In this document: positions 1 through 15,000 of the stretch, piece after piece
Position numbering within the stretch: position 1 is the stretch's first letter
How the letters are laid out: each line of letters opens with the position of its first letter
Source: Opisthocomus hoazin
Lineage: Eukaryota > Chordata > Aves > Opisthocomiformes > Opisthocomidae
Assembly: GCF_030867145.1 (NCBI RefSeq)
Contig: NC_134419.1
Span: 73,775,403-73,839,402, forward strand
Length of the DNA: 64,000 bases
Reading direction: 5' to 3'
The notes under the pieces: model-generated
Told to the model about the DNA's origin: nothing
The model's input: only the letters and a program-made list of their open reading frames with translations
Database searches by the model: none
Program-made: the position numbers and the translations under genes

Positions 1-3000
1 TTAAAAAAAAATAAAAGCAGTAAAGCATTTTGTGATTCCTTCTGTAAACAGTTACCCTCATCTTAAAAATAACCAACCAAAAAGCCCCCAAAATGCCACT
101 GTCCATTTACTGCCTTCAAGGGCTTCATTTCATACACACCAACCACTCTTGCTTTCACTAGGTGATGTCACATAATTTCTTCATCAGTGTGGCACCCTTT
201 TTTTCTTCCCCCTCTTTAGACAGAAACATTCTAGAAGTATTTAAACAAGAGAAGTCAAACCTGGGACGCCTGAAACGATCATCTCGATCAAAATCTCTCT
301 CTCTGTCAAATTCACGGTCTTTCTCATTTTCATCACGATCTTTGTCTCTATCCCATTCGCGGTCTCCTGGAGGTCTGGACTCTCGGGGAGGCCCCCAGCT
401 ATCCTCACGAGCCTTTTCTCGTTCTCTCCATCCCCCTGTAAGCAAGAAACACAGTCAAAGGAATTTGTGCCTGACCTCTGATCTCTCTGGAGACAAAGAA
501 TCCTTTACTTCCCTCACAGAAACTCGTTCTTCTAGTTTTGATCCCTGCGGATCCAACTCAAGATGCTTGTAAAAAGTGTGCACGTTGAGCGGGAGCCACA
601 GACAAAACACTCTAGAAACTGCTTAATACAAAAATAAGAATATATACCAGACAGACCTCAGAGATCGGACTGCCTGCCTCTAACAGTTTAGCAGAGCTGA
701 TTATACCCTGCAGCTTTCGGTCAGAAACCACAAACTCCTCAAAGTTTTATGCAAAACAAGTGCAGGAAGAAGTAAAGGGGGTAGCTCTGACAGCAGATTC
801 CTTTGTGAACATCTGCAAGTGAGGAGAATTTAGGCAAGCAAATTTTTATGAATGTACCGCTTCTTAAATTGCTACTTTAAAATACAACTACCGTTTATAA
901 TGCATCCTGCAATATCATGCAGTTATTTATGAATGGGAGACCTTTATTCTGCAGCCTGCTTTTTCTTTAAATAAGCAAAATGGGAAAGCTTATTGGAGTG
1001 CAAATATGGAGATTTATGATGACTTTGTTGCACGTTTGGATTACAGAATTATTGCCTGCTTTATAAAGATGACGTGGCACACAAACCTGAATAAAAAGAA
1101 CCAGGAAATCAAAATCGTATCTAGCATTTAAGCATCATCAACAGTTCCGAATAGAATCAGAAACAGTTGTACCAGTCACCACCAGCAAGACTTCAGAGTA
1201 GAAATAAACTATACAAGAACAGGATAGTTCAGACTGTACGGGACCTCAGAAGGTCATCCAGTCCCAACTCCTGCTCCAAGCGGGATTTTCAAGAAACGTA
1301 GACAGAAAAGCCAAAAAGGAATGGTAAAACCAGGAACATCTTTGTACGTGTAAAAAAAGCTTATGGAAACCAGACCCACTCGAACGATGCAGCAAAATCC
1401 TCCCGAGGAGGAGGCTCCTGTCAGCCGCGCGGAGGGGGCAGGGCCAGGGCCCAGGGTGCTCTAACCTCCTGAGAATGTTTCTCTCCCATCACAGCATCCA
1501 AGCTGTCTGGTTTGGAATTTGCACATCCGTAAATTACCAGCATTACTATGTGACCTTTAGGTATCTTCAAGACAAGCACATTATTATAATTTTTTTTTTA
1601 ATTTAACCAAATTAAAAGGTTTAATTATACTGAGTAAAGGAGTGTCCACATTAACCAAATTAATCCAAACGTTTTCATAGCCGATTCTCCCATCTCTGGC
1701 ACCAAGTACATTACACCCATTATCTACTGGGTTAGCACATGCTTTGGAGGGAAGATTATTATATTTTACCTGGTTTGCCAAATGGTCTCCAAGGACCTGG
1801 CCTCGAGTCATCGCTGCCACGCCACGGACCCCTGTCATCATCTCGTCTGGAGAGCCTGTCATCATCTGCGCTACGCCATGGTCCCCTGTCATCATCACGC
1901 CTTGACATCCTGTCGTCATCCATCCCGCGCCTGGGACCCCTGTCGTCATCCATCCCCCGCCTGGGACCCCTGTCGTCATCCATCCCCCGCCTGGGACCCC
2001 TGTCGTCATCCATCCCCCGCCTGGGACCCCTGTCGTCATCTGCAGCACGCCAGCTGCCCCGGTCGTCATCCAGCCCACGCCTGGGTGGCCTGTCATCATC
2101 CAAAGCCCGTCTGGGTGGTCTGTCGTCGTCCAACCCACGCCTGGGTCCTCTGTCATCATCTGCTGCACGCCAACTGCCTCTGTCATCATCCAAGCCACGT
2201 CTTGGTGGCCGGTCGTCATCCAAAGCACGTCTTGGTGGCCGGTCGTCATCCAAAGCACGTCTTGGTGGCCGGTCGTCATCCAAAGCACGTCTTGGTGGCC
2301 GGTCGTCATCCATTCCACGCCTGGGACCCCTGTCGTCCTCTGCAGCCCGCCAACTCGCTCTATCATCATCTAAACCACGTCTGGGCGGCCTGTCATCATC
2401 CAATCCACGTCTGGGCGGCCTGTCATCATCCCCTTCACGCCTAGGTGGCCTGTCCTCATCTCCTTCATGCCTAGGTGGCCTGTCCTCCGTTGACTCCACA
2501 GAAGGACGTTCCTTTTCTTCTGCAGCACCACGTCGCGGAAGATCATCCCCTCGTCGCGGAAGATCATCCCCTCGTCGCGGAAGATCATCCCCTCGTCGCG
2601 GAAGATCATCCCCTCGTCGGAAAGGTCTTTCATCTTCTCTTGCTTCTCCTCGACGCCAATCTCTATAAAACCACAGGGAATGAACAGACAGTAGAAGCTG
2701 ACATCCAGGGAAGCTTTACATATTGGATTGACAGTACTGAACCCCTCAAGGACATTTCTGAATGTACCCACTTGATGTGTGGTTGCAAACACACGTACAG
2801 AGCTTGCAGTTTTCAAACGCGCATGTCCTAACTGCTTTCATTCCTATGGGAAAGCGGTACGTCACCATCCCTACAGCTTCAGCGAAGACCGAAAGTAGAG
2901 TTTGAAGGGGATAGCTATAGTCCCTTGGTGGTTATCTGCCGCAACACAACAGAGAAGAGGCCTGGCTTCTACACCAAGCCTCATCTGACAAACTCGAGCT

Positions 3001-6000
3001 AAGCCTCAAAGAACCAGTATTTAAAACCCCACAACCATCAGGTAAGTATCCCCCTTCTTCACGCACATGCCAAGCCTACAGTCCAATCCCTGTTTTCATA
3101 AGCTTTGGCACGGTTCCAGCCCCACAGACTGGCAATACTTTCACTGACAAGCATCCACAACTAGATACGGCAGGACAACATGGTAAACCCACGACTCCAT
3201 CCAGCGCTACTCCCCGGGGGCAAGCAGGGTGCACCAAGCTCTGGCAGGCTACCAGCGCCTTCAGGGACTCTCCTTGCTAGGGCGTTATGTGGGAAGTAAA
3301 GAACTGGTGAGAATTTTCCCTGGGCTATTGAGTCGTCAGTCCATCTTTGAAACAGATTTAGATTTGCAACACTGAAGAGATCAGACACTACTGTAGAACT
3401 GTTAGGGCCTCCACTCTAGTCACTTCTCTGGACACACCACTTCGTTTAATGGCTACAGGATGTTCCACATATTTTTAGACCATAAACCTTGGCTTTGTCA
3501 CCAGATTGATTTCTTTATTTTAGGAAGTTAACCTTCCTAAGCTAGTTCCTCAGCAATAAAAAGAAACAAGTAGTAGTACATCATAGAGATGTACTGATAC
3601 CTGCTTCTCAGCAAGAGAAGAGTAACTGCACTGGAGCTGAATCTCACAGGCTAAAAAAAACCCAACAGAAACCCCCCAAAAAACCCAAAACAACAAACCA
3701 AACAAAAAAACTCCCGTAGGTCTAGAAATATACTATGCTACTGAAATGTAAACAAAAGAACAGCAATGACTTGCTACAAAACAACAGATGTAGGACTCCG
3801 AGAGGTGAGAACAGAGAAGCAACAGTTTGTGACAACTCTGCATCTCAAGAATTTCAAGGAATTGTGAGCGGCCTGTTTCCTAGTTTTGGAATAATAAGGG
3901 AGAATGCAATTACCATTGAGCTGTGAGATAAAAACAAGACAGGGAGATTGTTAACTTCCATTTAGACTCAAAGGGGATCATCTTCTCCTTTGAAAAATCT
4001 GATTATTTGAATGTAAGAGACATATAGAGAAATGGTCATAAGGTTTATCAAGTGAACTAGGATTTCATTCATTCACATTTAGGTACTGGTTCAGGGGTTT
4101 AGGATTTTTAAATCTATTTGTAATCTATTACTTTTAAACTACTAGTACTCCTCTAATTTTTAAACTATTACTTGCAGGTGAAATTATGCCTCTTGTTTTA
4201 ACTTTTCTTTTTCCTTGTTTGACAACTTCAGTGTTCCTATTTCAGCTTTTTCCCTTTCCCTCACAGAAATCCTAACTCTCACTTTAAACATTTACTGAAA
4301 TCTAGAGTTTAACAGCATCCGATAAATGACTAAGGACAGAGGGATACACGAATATTAAGAATATTATCAACTGGCAATCACTGGTAGTAATGCAATCCAG
4401 TCTCCATCATATAACCCATTTTTCAATGACCTCTAAAAACCCTACACACAGATCTACGAGAGCTGAAAGCATGCAGACAGCTTTACCAAACAAAGCAGAA
4501 ATTTGCTAGCAAAGTTCACACTGTAGTGTCTACCACTGTTACACATTTATAATCGTTTTTGCTCATCTGTTAACTCAGGCACAAACAGCAAAGACAAGAA
4601 ATAGCGGCCAACTCCCCTTTTCTATACATTTTGGCTTTTTAGTATTTCTTGACCATAAGCACAGAAGCATTTGTTGATCCTTTGGGATAGCACTCTGTGG
4701 CAGTAGCAACTGTAATGAGCTGTGCTAAGTATGACAGCCTGCAGCGCTGCCCCGCCACTTTCAGTGAACACCGGGTCTGTATTAGTTGTCATTTCATTGT
4801 TTAAACGAGCAAGCCTCTAGCTCCTGACAGCACTTTATGGATTTTCTGTGATCTAGAAAAAGAACAAGAGGTATCACCTTAAAATGACTTTTTCTAACAA
4901 ACCAGCTGGCTTTTAATTTAACTCCTACATAGCACTTTCATGTTAATCTCTTTTCCCTGCAACTGCAATTTTTGCAGTGGTTTTTTTTAATATCAGGATT
5001 AACTTTCTTCTCTTCCTCAAAAAATTTTATTACATCTACCACAGAGAGATTAGTTTTATTTTCCTCCTTTGTTTCTTACAATAACTACCTTTCTCGCACA
5101 GTGAAGGAACAAAGCAAATACTCGCAGTCTAGTTATAACACATAATAAATCCACTAGCTGTGTAAGCGACAGACAGCCCTTGCTGGACTCTTCAGCCTTT
5201 CTGTAATCTGTTTTTTCTTGTAACTGGAACCATGGTACGGAAAAGACTGAGAACACTGGAACACGATGATCACCTTGAATCCAGCTTTCTGGGGACTGCT
5301 GCACAGCACAATCGGTTGCTCCATGACTGTAAGGACCCGTGTATCAATACAGCGTGTACGCCAGGACTGTGCCATTTCCACGAGAAATTGTCTGAGAGAC
5401 AAATTTTACAGCTTCTCTCCTTGTACTAGCATCCATAAAGACTTTTTAATGCACATATCCAATAGCTGTACTTACAGCTAGATACACGCTGCAAATTAAA
5501 TCTGATGCTCTGCCCTCTATGTTACTGCCTTTATCACGCAATTCAGAAATACATTTTGGAATTACTTTACTCACTCATAGCTAGGTTTGCACTCTTGTCT
5601 TTGCATCCAACACATCTTCCCTTCAGGGTTGAAATCCAGCTGAAGGTAGACTAGGGGCTACTAAAGAATGCAGAATTACACCTTTCTTCTGCAATTATGT
5701 CTGAGCACCATCACTTTTACTTTGTTATTTCCTAAGGTCAGCAAAAAGAAAATAACTGAGAAGCATTGTTTTACTTAAAATTCCATAGAGATATTGTCTG
5801 CTGTAAGTATTTCCTTTCAGTATTCCTCAGTATATTCCTTTTACTAAAAGAGAGAAGGAAAGTTCTACCAAATATGCCACATAATAATCCAAAATATGCC
5901 TAATTTTAACTTCTCAGCAGTCACTCAACTCAATTTCGACAAAAGCCGAATGAGAAATGACTACGACAACACATACTCAGAAAATGAGTACTTACTCATT

Positions 6001-9000
6001 GAAAATGAGTATGGGTCACCTGTATCATTTTCTATGTGAAAAAAAAGTACCACACTGCAGCATATAAACAGATGCATTAAACACTTCTGCAATATGTGAA
6101 TAATTAAAGGCTTCACCCAGGAGTTTCGTTCAATTTTTGATTTTGCAACTGACAAGAAAGTAGATCCCTACCAAGAATGGCAACACAGCTTTCAAGGAAA
6201 GACTGAAAGACTGTTTTGTTCATCGAGAGATCATACTCTTCCAACATGTTGGAAGAAATTACTAGAGAGAAAAAGAGTAAATTCATTTGCTTCCACTGGA
6301 GTCAGAGTAGGCCATAATGGATTTAAATTGCTGCAGTGGAAATTAAGGTTAGACATTTATAAAAATCTATCTACCTGGAAGGCTAATCGAGCAGTAAAAC
6401 ACACTGCCAACTGGAACAAGCAGTGGTATCTCCATCAGCACAGGCTTTTAAGGAATGCGTGGGTTTTTTGGTTTTGTTTCTTTTTAAAAAGTGCAAAGAA
6501 CCTTTGAACATTCTTCCTTCAGAAATCCTTCCTTCTCTGTTCAATACAGTCTTTCAGAACTTTGTTTTAGTTTACACCCCGTATTTTCTGCTCTGTGACT
6601 CACTCTGGGACTTGAACAGTTTAAGACTCTGAATCTTGACTTTACCATTCTTATGTATTACTGTCAGTTTTCTAAATGAAAAAATTTTAAACAGTTTGAT
6701 CATCCAGGAAACCCTGCATTTGCTTGTCATCCTTCCCCATTCTGTATTTATACAGCTGACACCAATGTTGGAGTGGGACAGAAATTTTTGATTTAAAAAA
6801 GAAACCAAGCAAGCATGCTGTCTATCATATGCAGGCCTCTGCTAGCTTTCACATATCTAAGCTAAATAAAACAGGAATGTTATCTGAATGCAGTTCCAAG
6901 ATAAAACCTCTATCTCATTTTGAGATCCTTATAAAACAATTTTAAATAGAAGGTAACCTTCAGAGATGTTAAGACATGAGACATTATTCAGTTAGTGCGG
7001 CTTTAGCAGTAACAACAAACAGGAAGCCTACATATTTTGAGCCCAATAAACTGGTACTTGGTAACCCAACAATTACCTTTCCAGTGGTGCTCGCCGCCAT
7101 TCAGATTCTGCCTCACCACCTCTTCTCCAGGAGCTTTCAGACTCCCTATCTCCCCACCGAGACTCCTGTATGTCAAAAGAAATTAGGAACATTCTCTCCA
7201 AATACTTTAAAAATTAAATTTTTCAACATACAATTGACATACATACACTCCTTTCAGAGTATACTCTGCCATTAAAAACTCGCTTGTTACACCGTAGAGA
7301 ATACTGAACTATCATGAGTATGAATAACTTAAGTACGGTCTTAACTGACTAACATTACTGTTTCTGTGACAGTTTAAAAACCAATATGGTTCCCTTTGTG
7401 CCATATACTTTACTAGTAGGGTAGGATATATGCAAATACACTAAAAAAATTCATGAACAAGTGTATGAACAATAGCTACAGTGAGCCATAGCTACCACCT
7501 GTTAACACAAAAGAGAGGTCCTAACAGATTCACTTTCCCGCTGCTTAACAACAGTAGGCACGAATTCAAAGAATTACTTGCTTTTGTGCTTTCTAGTCAG
7601 ATCAGAAAACGTAACTGAACAAACTGAAAGGAGCAGAGACCATTTTGCTCCGAGTACCTCAATGCACAGAACAGGTAAGGTAATTGTGGTTCACTCACGT
7701 TGCTTAAATGCAGGGCAGAGCAATAATCAATTTGTTTTGTTTTGTTTTTTAATAAAGGTAAAATGCCTCTCCCCATTGCTGGACAAAGACAAACCATTTA
7801 AACTATTTCTAACACATTAGACGCGTTAGAACACACTTAATTCCACCACAAGAAGCAAATTAGGTAAACCATATAAAATACCTGATTTCCCATAATCACA
7901 CGACCTCTATATATGAGGGTATTTTGGTTTTAAACTGCTCTTTGAAAAGTGTTTTTACTTGTCAAAGTCTATGCTTCAATATGGGGAAATACAGAGGTTG
8001 CACAAGACCTTGCATATCCACTGCGCCATGACTGTCTGCTTAACTGCTTTTGAAATGACCCCCACAAAGGGTGAGCACAGAAAGAATCCCAAAACTGCAG
8101 ATGGTGTTTTTCAAGCGATCCAGGTATCTCTCTCAGAACCTGAGCCAGCTTTTCCATATGATCAAGTGCCCATGGCTAGTGGTACTTCTAATGTGAAAAA
8201 CACCCATGACAATTATTTACCCGATAGACTATCAGAACAATTTATCCAAGCTCTGATCACTTATCTTCATAGTGGTACTCAATGAAGTATGCATTAAACA
8301 AAGACAGCGGCTATGGTGAATGAAATTTAAAAACAGTTCTCTTACCAGTAAGTTCTGAAAAAGTGGGAGAGTAGAAGGTTTGGGGTACTCAGTCACATTT
8401 TTTGAAATGATTAAACATTTATTTGGAAATTTGTTTCCTGTTGGACTGGGATAACGATTTTCCCCAATACCTGTATTTGTAAATGGGAAGCTGCACACAT
8501 CTCTCGTTTTTATGTTTTATGTTACTGTGTATTTCCTATAAAACATAAAACTATGCGTCTATGTTTAGTCTGGGATTTTTCTTCAATATCTACTTCGATT
8601 CCTGACTTTGGCATGAGTCACTACACTTGCTTCCAATACAGCTTTCCTCCTCTTGTGTTAACGAAAATTGTATTTGATATTCTTTTAGTCATTATTCGTT
8701 TAGTTTTCAAACAGCTTGGGGATCTTAGCAGTTTCTTTGTTTTACTTTATTACCAAACTAGAGATTCCAGATCCTGATAGTGAGCTGAAAAGCCCCTTAC
8801 ACCGCAACTTAAAAAAAACATGTAACTTACAGTTTTTCCATGCTACCATCTTCTCCCAAATAATCTACAGAAGGAGCAGTCAAAAAGAAAACAAACCCGC
8901 AGATATTACCTACCTTTCTCGAAAATGGGTCATCCAGACCTCTCCTTTCTTCTTCTCGACGACGCTCTCTTTCTTCTATCTCCATTTCTCTTTGACGTTT

Positions 9001-12000
9001 TTTCTTCTCCAGTTCTTCTAGTTTTTTGACACGCTCCTGGTATTCACGCTGCTCCTGCTCACGTTTCTCACGCTCAATGCGTTCTTTTTCCTCACGCTCT
9101 GCAGAGGTGGAAACATAAACAGAACGTATTACCCACACAAATTCCATTAGTTTGCTGTATCCACAAAAGCGTTACAAAGTACAGCCTCTCCTCTTTGACT
9201 CCTTATCAGAAAATAAAAATTAAAAAAAGTCCAAGCATTTCACAGGATGCATTTTAACTATCCACAGAGCCTGTTTTCTGGAAGCATCCTAACTCGAAAG
9301 CAATAGGAAAAGGAACCCTGATATATCCATTAACGTGACATCTTGAACAACAGCTAGCAAGAAAGGAAAGATAATGTTCCAATACCCGTACGTTAATTTG
9401 ATGTACTGACCACAGATGTGCCAGTTAAAATATCAGTAACAACCTCAAGCATGGTAGAGGATCCCTTTTCTAGAAAAGGTCAAACAAAAAACATAGCTAG
9501 CAGTGTCAGAAATTTGATATTCAGGACTGCTTGTTTTTTTGCTATTCTTGTTTTTTAAATATTGCACGATTATGAACTCTGATACTTAAATCTTCATCGA
9601 CCAAGTGACAAGTAGGACAGAAATTTACCTTACAGAATGCCTATACCTCTTCTCTTCTAAAGCCTTGAAATGGGCTACCCGACAAAGCAATTCACAAAGA
9701 AAGGCGTGCGAGTCCCTTACAGTTCTTGAGTTCTTGATCTCACACCAATGTTCCCTTTCTATTCTTTTTAAGATGTACACAAGTGGCCAGAACTCAAACT
9801 AAATGACTAAAACCAAAGACTCAATTTTTCATTAGCCTCACTTACTTTATCGCCTCCTTTATTCATGTCTGGGAGAAGGGGAGGGCAGGAAGCACTCATT
9901 CGTTTCCATTTTCCCTTCCTCCTATAAAGCTTTACTTTCATCTCTACGCTGGACGCACAAGCATTCAGAAGGCGCATTAAGAGGTACAGTATCTAACAGC
10001 AATGAACAGAGTCTTCACTGCTAACTGAAAACAAAGAGACCTTCTCCAATACAGAAAAACAGGGAAACTAGAAGTTATCTGCGTACACATGTGGAATGGG
10101 TCAAGGATTCAAAAGATACAATAATCATATTCTCAACTGTACCTTTAAGCAGCTGTTCTTCTCGTAATCTTTGCTCTTCTTCCTCCTTCTCTCTGTAGTA
10201 AGTAATGCGTCTCTCCTCTTTGCGTTGCTTCTTGCGTTCTTCCAAACGATTACGCCTCTCTTCTGCTAACCGCTCCTGGAACTGCTTGAGTTTATCCTGA
10301 AATACGAAGAATACACATGAAACCACCAGAACTGTAATGTTTAAGAGCTAGACAGTTACACAAATTGCTAAACAAAGCTGCACGGAAACACAAACCAACT
10401 GCAACACAGTAACTTTCCTCCACTGAAAAACTATCTGTTTGCCATTTTAACCTTTTTCTACAATAAATTTCGTATAAGGGAATGTACTCCTACTTAGAAG
10501 GAAGACAATCAGCATGCACAATTTTAGTCCTTCATCTGCTGTTTCAGGAAAAGAATTGCCTGAATAATAACTTACCTTTACCTAAAATACATTACCTAAA
10601 ATCACCTACACCATTGCAAAGGATCATACGCAGTTACTGAACTTATTTTAACGTCATACCTTTTTTTGCCTTTTTTTTTTTTAAGCCAGTCCTTACTGCA
10701 ACATAGCCAAATAATCAAAGCTACAAACAGCCTCAGCAAAGGTAGAATTTAAAAAATGTAGATCAAGAAAGAAAGGCACAGTTCTTTCCCTGCCCTCATG
10801 GTCTCATTTTTTATTAAATTTTGCACGCATAAAATATAACTTGAAGTTCCAAATACTTGGACTATCAAAATAATTTCTAGATTCAAACAAAAATATTTAG
10901 AAAGCAATAGACAAGTATTTATGTAAATTTCTGGGCTTCAATATTATTGTCAGTATTATTCCATTTCTACAGCAAGTCCAAGTACTTGTACAGATACAGC
11001 TGGCTGCTCATATGCTACTCCATGATCTCTTACTAGTAGCTGCATTGAAATAAATAATTTACGTTATCTTTTATTTTCCATATAAGCTATTCCAGAAGTT
11101 GTCAAAAATTGTGAGCGATAATATCTAGGAATGAGTGCAAGAATTTTTTTTTTTTGTCAAAGCATAAAATAAACAATTCCTTAATTCTGAGCCATTCTAG
11201 ATACTAATTTGTTTCTAGTTTTCATGAAGAATCACTGGGTCACAAATGTAGTTCCTCACTTCAGGGGACTATTTTATCATAATACCATATCTTGTGTACC
11301 TCATAAACTGTTCGTCGTGATGCTTTGAGCCTGGCTTCAAATAAATCTCTATCCTCCAACATCCTCGAGAGTCTGTTCTTGTGCTCAAGGGCTTTCTCGC
11401 GCTCCAACTGCAAAGTGGTGATCTAAAAACAGATAATATAAAAAGTATTACAAAGTAAAATCTTACTATATATTTGCATTCAATCTACCTCAGCCACTAG
11501 CAAGCTAACACTTCATTCTTCACATTGACTTTTTCCCTTCTTCCCTTTGATTGAGCTGGGGGAAAAAGCCAATGCAAAACCCACTATTTTTCATTCATCA
11601 CCAATGGATTTTATCATCTGAACAAAAAATTCTTACCCTTTCTTCCTCCTGTTGCTCCCACAGCTCCATGTCATGCACTCTTTGCTCCTCATATGCAGTC
11701 TTTATTAAAGGAATTTCTTCTAAGCGCTTCGCTCTTTCAAAATAGTCAATCTAAACAAAGACATCACACCTTTAGCACGTCATAATGCAAAGACCAAATC
11801 TGGATGACCCAATCTTCAGCATCCCCCAAAGAAAACCCCGATATCTGGAGACTTCTCCAATACATCTGGTATATTATTGTTACATAAGAACAACCACACT
11901 GGACCACATCGAAGGTCCACCTACCCAAGAACCTGCCTCTACCACTGGCAACTAGGTGCACTCCTAGGCATGAATGCAAGAACAGAGGCAGGCATACATA

Positions 12001-15000
12001 CAACACTCTCTCAGCATCATCAGTTTTCAGGTCCCAGCATTTCCTGTGTCAAAGGGGTTTTTTTGTATTTAGTAGGCATCGGTAGATTTCTCCTCTTGTC
12101 CTTTTGAACTCGAAGAAGCTTTTCATATACAACAACGTACTTTGCAAAGAACTCCTCTGTGTCTATGGCTTACAGCACGAAGATCCACCTTCTACCTACA
12201 AACAGTTCTGAATATGTCTCCTACTAACTTCATTTGACGCTTCCTAGCTTGCTATCCCTTGCAGTCAGTGCAAGAACAGCTGCTCCCCATCGTCAGCCGT
12301 TACAACAGGTACGCTCTAATAGACTGCTACCACATCCTCTCTCCAGAAGTCTTTCAGATGGAAGGGTACTAATTTACATCGACATTTCTTACACAGAAGC
12401 CAATTCGCATCATTGAGAATCCTTGTTGGCCTCCTCTCAAACTTCCAGTTCAACCGCATCCTTTTTCGGATAAAGAGGCTAGAACTGCAGATAGTGCTCG
12501 AGACACAGAACCACCAACTTCTCATTGCTGACTAAGAACGTTAAGTTTGGGGCCCATCATTTAACGCGTAAAGATTGGGCGATATTTTTTTCCCGTTTTC
12601 CCCTACACAAGGTATTTTATATCCACATAAACTGAACTTCAAGAAAGACTAGTCCTTTTACCCCACAGCTGCTAAGTTTTCTTTGGAGAAGAACTTCGTA
12701 AAAAGCTTTTTGGAAAATTCAACTTAGTTACACCAACCAGACCACCCTTACTCATACATTTGTTTTGACAGCTTCAGAGAACTCCAAGAGGAAGCCCTGG
12801 CTTACAATTCTTTTATAGAAGCTGTGCTGACCTTTCTGTGTAGGTAGATCATATTTACCCAGCTGACTACTCGTTCTACTGTTTAATTTTCTGCTACTTT
12901 GCCCTGTAACAAGCATCAGGCTAACAAGCCTGCAGCACAGAAGATCCTCACTGGAACATTTTTAAGTAACTTGCCACTTTCTAGTATCAAGCAAGTTTTA
13001 AGTGAATTGAATCACCAACTGTATCATATAATCTCTGTTTCATTCTTCAATACTGTTGGAAGTCCTGGGTGAGTTTCACCTTCCCCAAATCACATATTTC
13101 TACTTACTATGATAACATGTTCCTCACACTTTTATAGTCATCCAAGTTTCAGGCAGACACTATTCTACCACCTAGAAGGGCTCCAGCAGTGCAATCTCCT
13201 CTGTTTCAGTGAGGACTAATACAACTAATTAAATTTAGCTTCTCTACAAAGGTCTCACCTTCTGTGACAATGTTCTCTGAACATTTTCCAATTATGAGTC
13301 TTCCCAACTAAGGCTCAGTTCACATACAGCTTAAGGGTCCATTTTCAAATCAACTCTAATAATTAGAACAGATTTGTGCACTGATACTAGAAACTCACTT
13401 GGTTTTTAACCCAGTTATCTTTTTTAGTTTCATACAGTAACATTTTCAACACCAATATTATATATGTATCTATGTATCAATACAGGAATTCACAGTCACT
13501 AACTAAAGCATTGTATAGACATGGTTTTGTACTCTTCCTACTCTGTACCTTTTTCTCCTGATTCTTCAGACGTTCCTGAAGTTCCTTCTTTTCTTTTTCA
13601 AGCTGTTCAACTTGTTTAGCCATAATGAAGTCAGGATCCAATTCTTCAAGGTCCTACAACCAAGTAAAGTTATCAATACAATGTAAAGCAAATATTTTTT
13701 GTTACAAATGTGGCTTGTTTATTTATTTAAGCTTCTCTGCAGTTCTCCCCTTGACTTTTAAACCAATTTGCTTCAGAACACTCTTTTCCTCTCTTCTGGG
13801 TAACTTGTATTTTATTTTTAAAAAGCTTGCTATGGAATTTTGGTCTTCATTTTTAATAAAGACAGTCCAGGTACTACAAAATTGGATCTGTGGGTCTACT
13901 TCATATTTCAGATACTGTTTAAGCAACAAGGGAGGGGGGGAGGAGGAAACCCAAACAGCTGTGCTTAATTCCTCCAGGTAAGAAAGGTCCTACCTAAACT
14001 CAGAGTTAAGGTTTACTTATGCTGTTGAGCAAACTAAATACTTCAGTGTCAAACTGTCTCATTTTTAAGAGATGCTGTTTGTAAGACCAGTTACAGTATA
14101 AAACTAGCAAAGAACATGAAATTCAGACAGCCTAGCAATGTAACACCAAAAACGTACAAAACCCCTCAAAACCTCACTAATAAGTTGTCTACCTCAATAT
14201 CAATATCTTTAAATGCTTTTGCTCCCAGTTCAGTCTTCTTAATCTGCTCCAAGCGCTCACGAACGGTCTTCTTTTTGATTTGTTCATGCTCTTGCAGGAT
14301 ACGCTCCTTCTCTCTTTCCTTTGCCTCCTGGCGTAGTCTCTCTTCTTCAGCTTTCCGGACTTTCTGTAATTCTGCTTCGCGTTGTTCCAGTTCTTCTTTT
14401 TCACGCTGAATGTTTAAACTTTCAAGGCGCTCCTTTCTTTCCTCTATAGTTTGACGACGTGCAAGAATACGCTGATGCTCCTTCCTTGAATTTTTTAGGA
14501 AGGCAGTGACTGCCAGCTGATGTTGTTCTTCCTTCTCTTGCTGAAATTAAATTAAGAATAAGACAATGATGTGAGCAGCACCTCTTTAAAAAGGCAGAAA
14601 GCACAGCAAATACTTCTGAAAGAAAACTCCCGGTTAGTTTTATTCTCCAAGCTTGCCAACTGCATGGAAATGTAACTGTAATGGCAAACCTGATCACTCA
14701 TCCAAGTGGCATAACAAGGTAGTATCAACTGACTAGAACCACATGCAAATAGAGAAAGCTGTCTGTATCGGACAATATTCTGCAACACATCTTAGGTATG
14801 GTGTTTTCTCACTTGTTGCTGTTCAAAAATATTGCACATCTGTATGTTAGTGATATTTAAGACTCTAACTGAAAGGGGGTGGGGAGGTCAATCTTGTTTA
14901 TCTCTACATGTGTTAGCAAGTATAGGACCACACGTACTGTATTTCACCAAAGCTCCCTTGTTTTTAAAGTTTTTATGTTTCACAAACACATTAACATAAA

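Noticed and set aside
5977-6014. Short inverted/direct repeat of AAAATGAGTA
   Set aside because: The arms are only about 8-11 nt in AT-rich intron; no structure or function can be supported.
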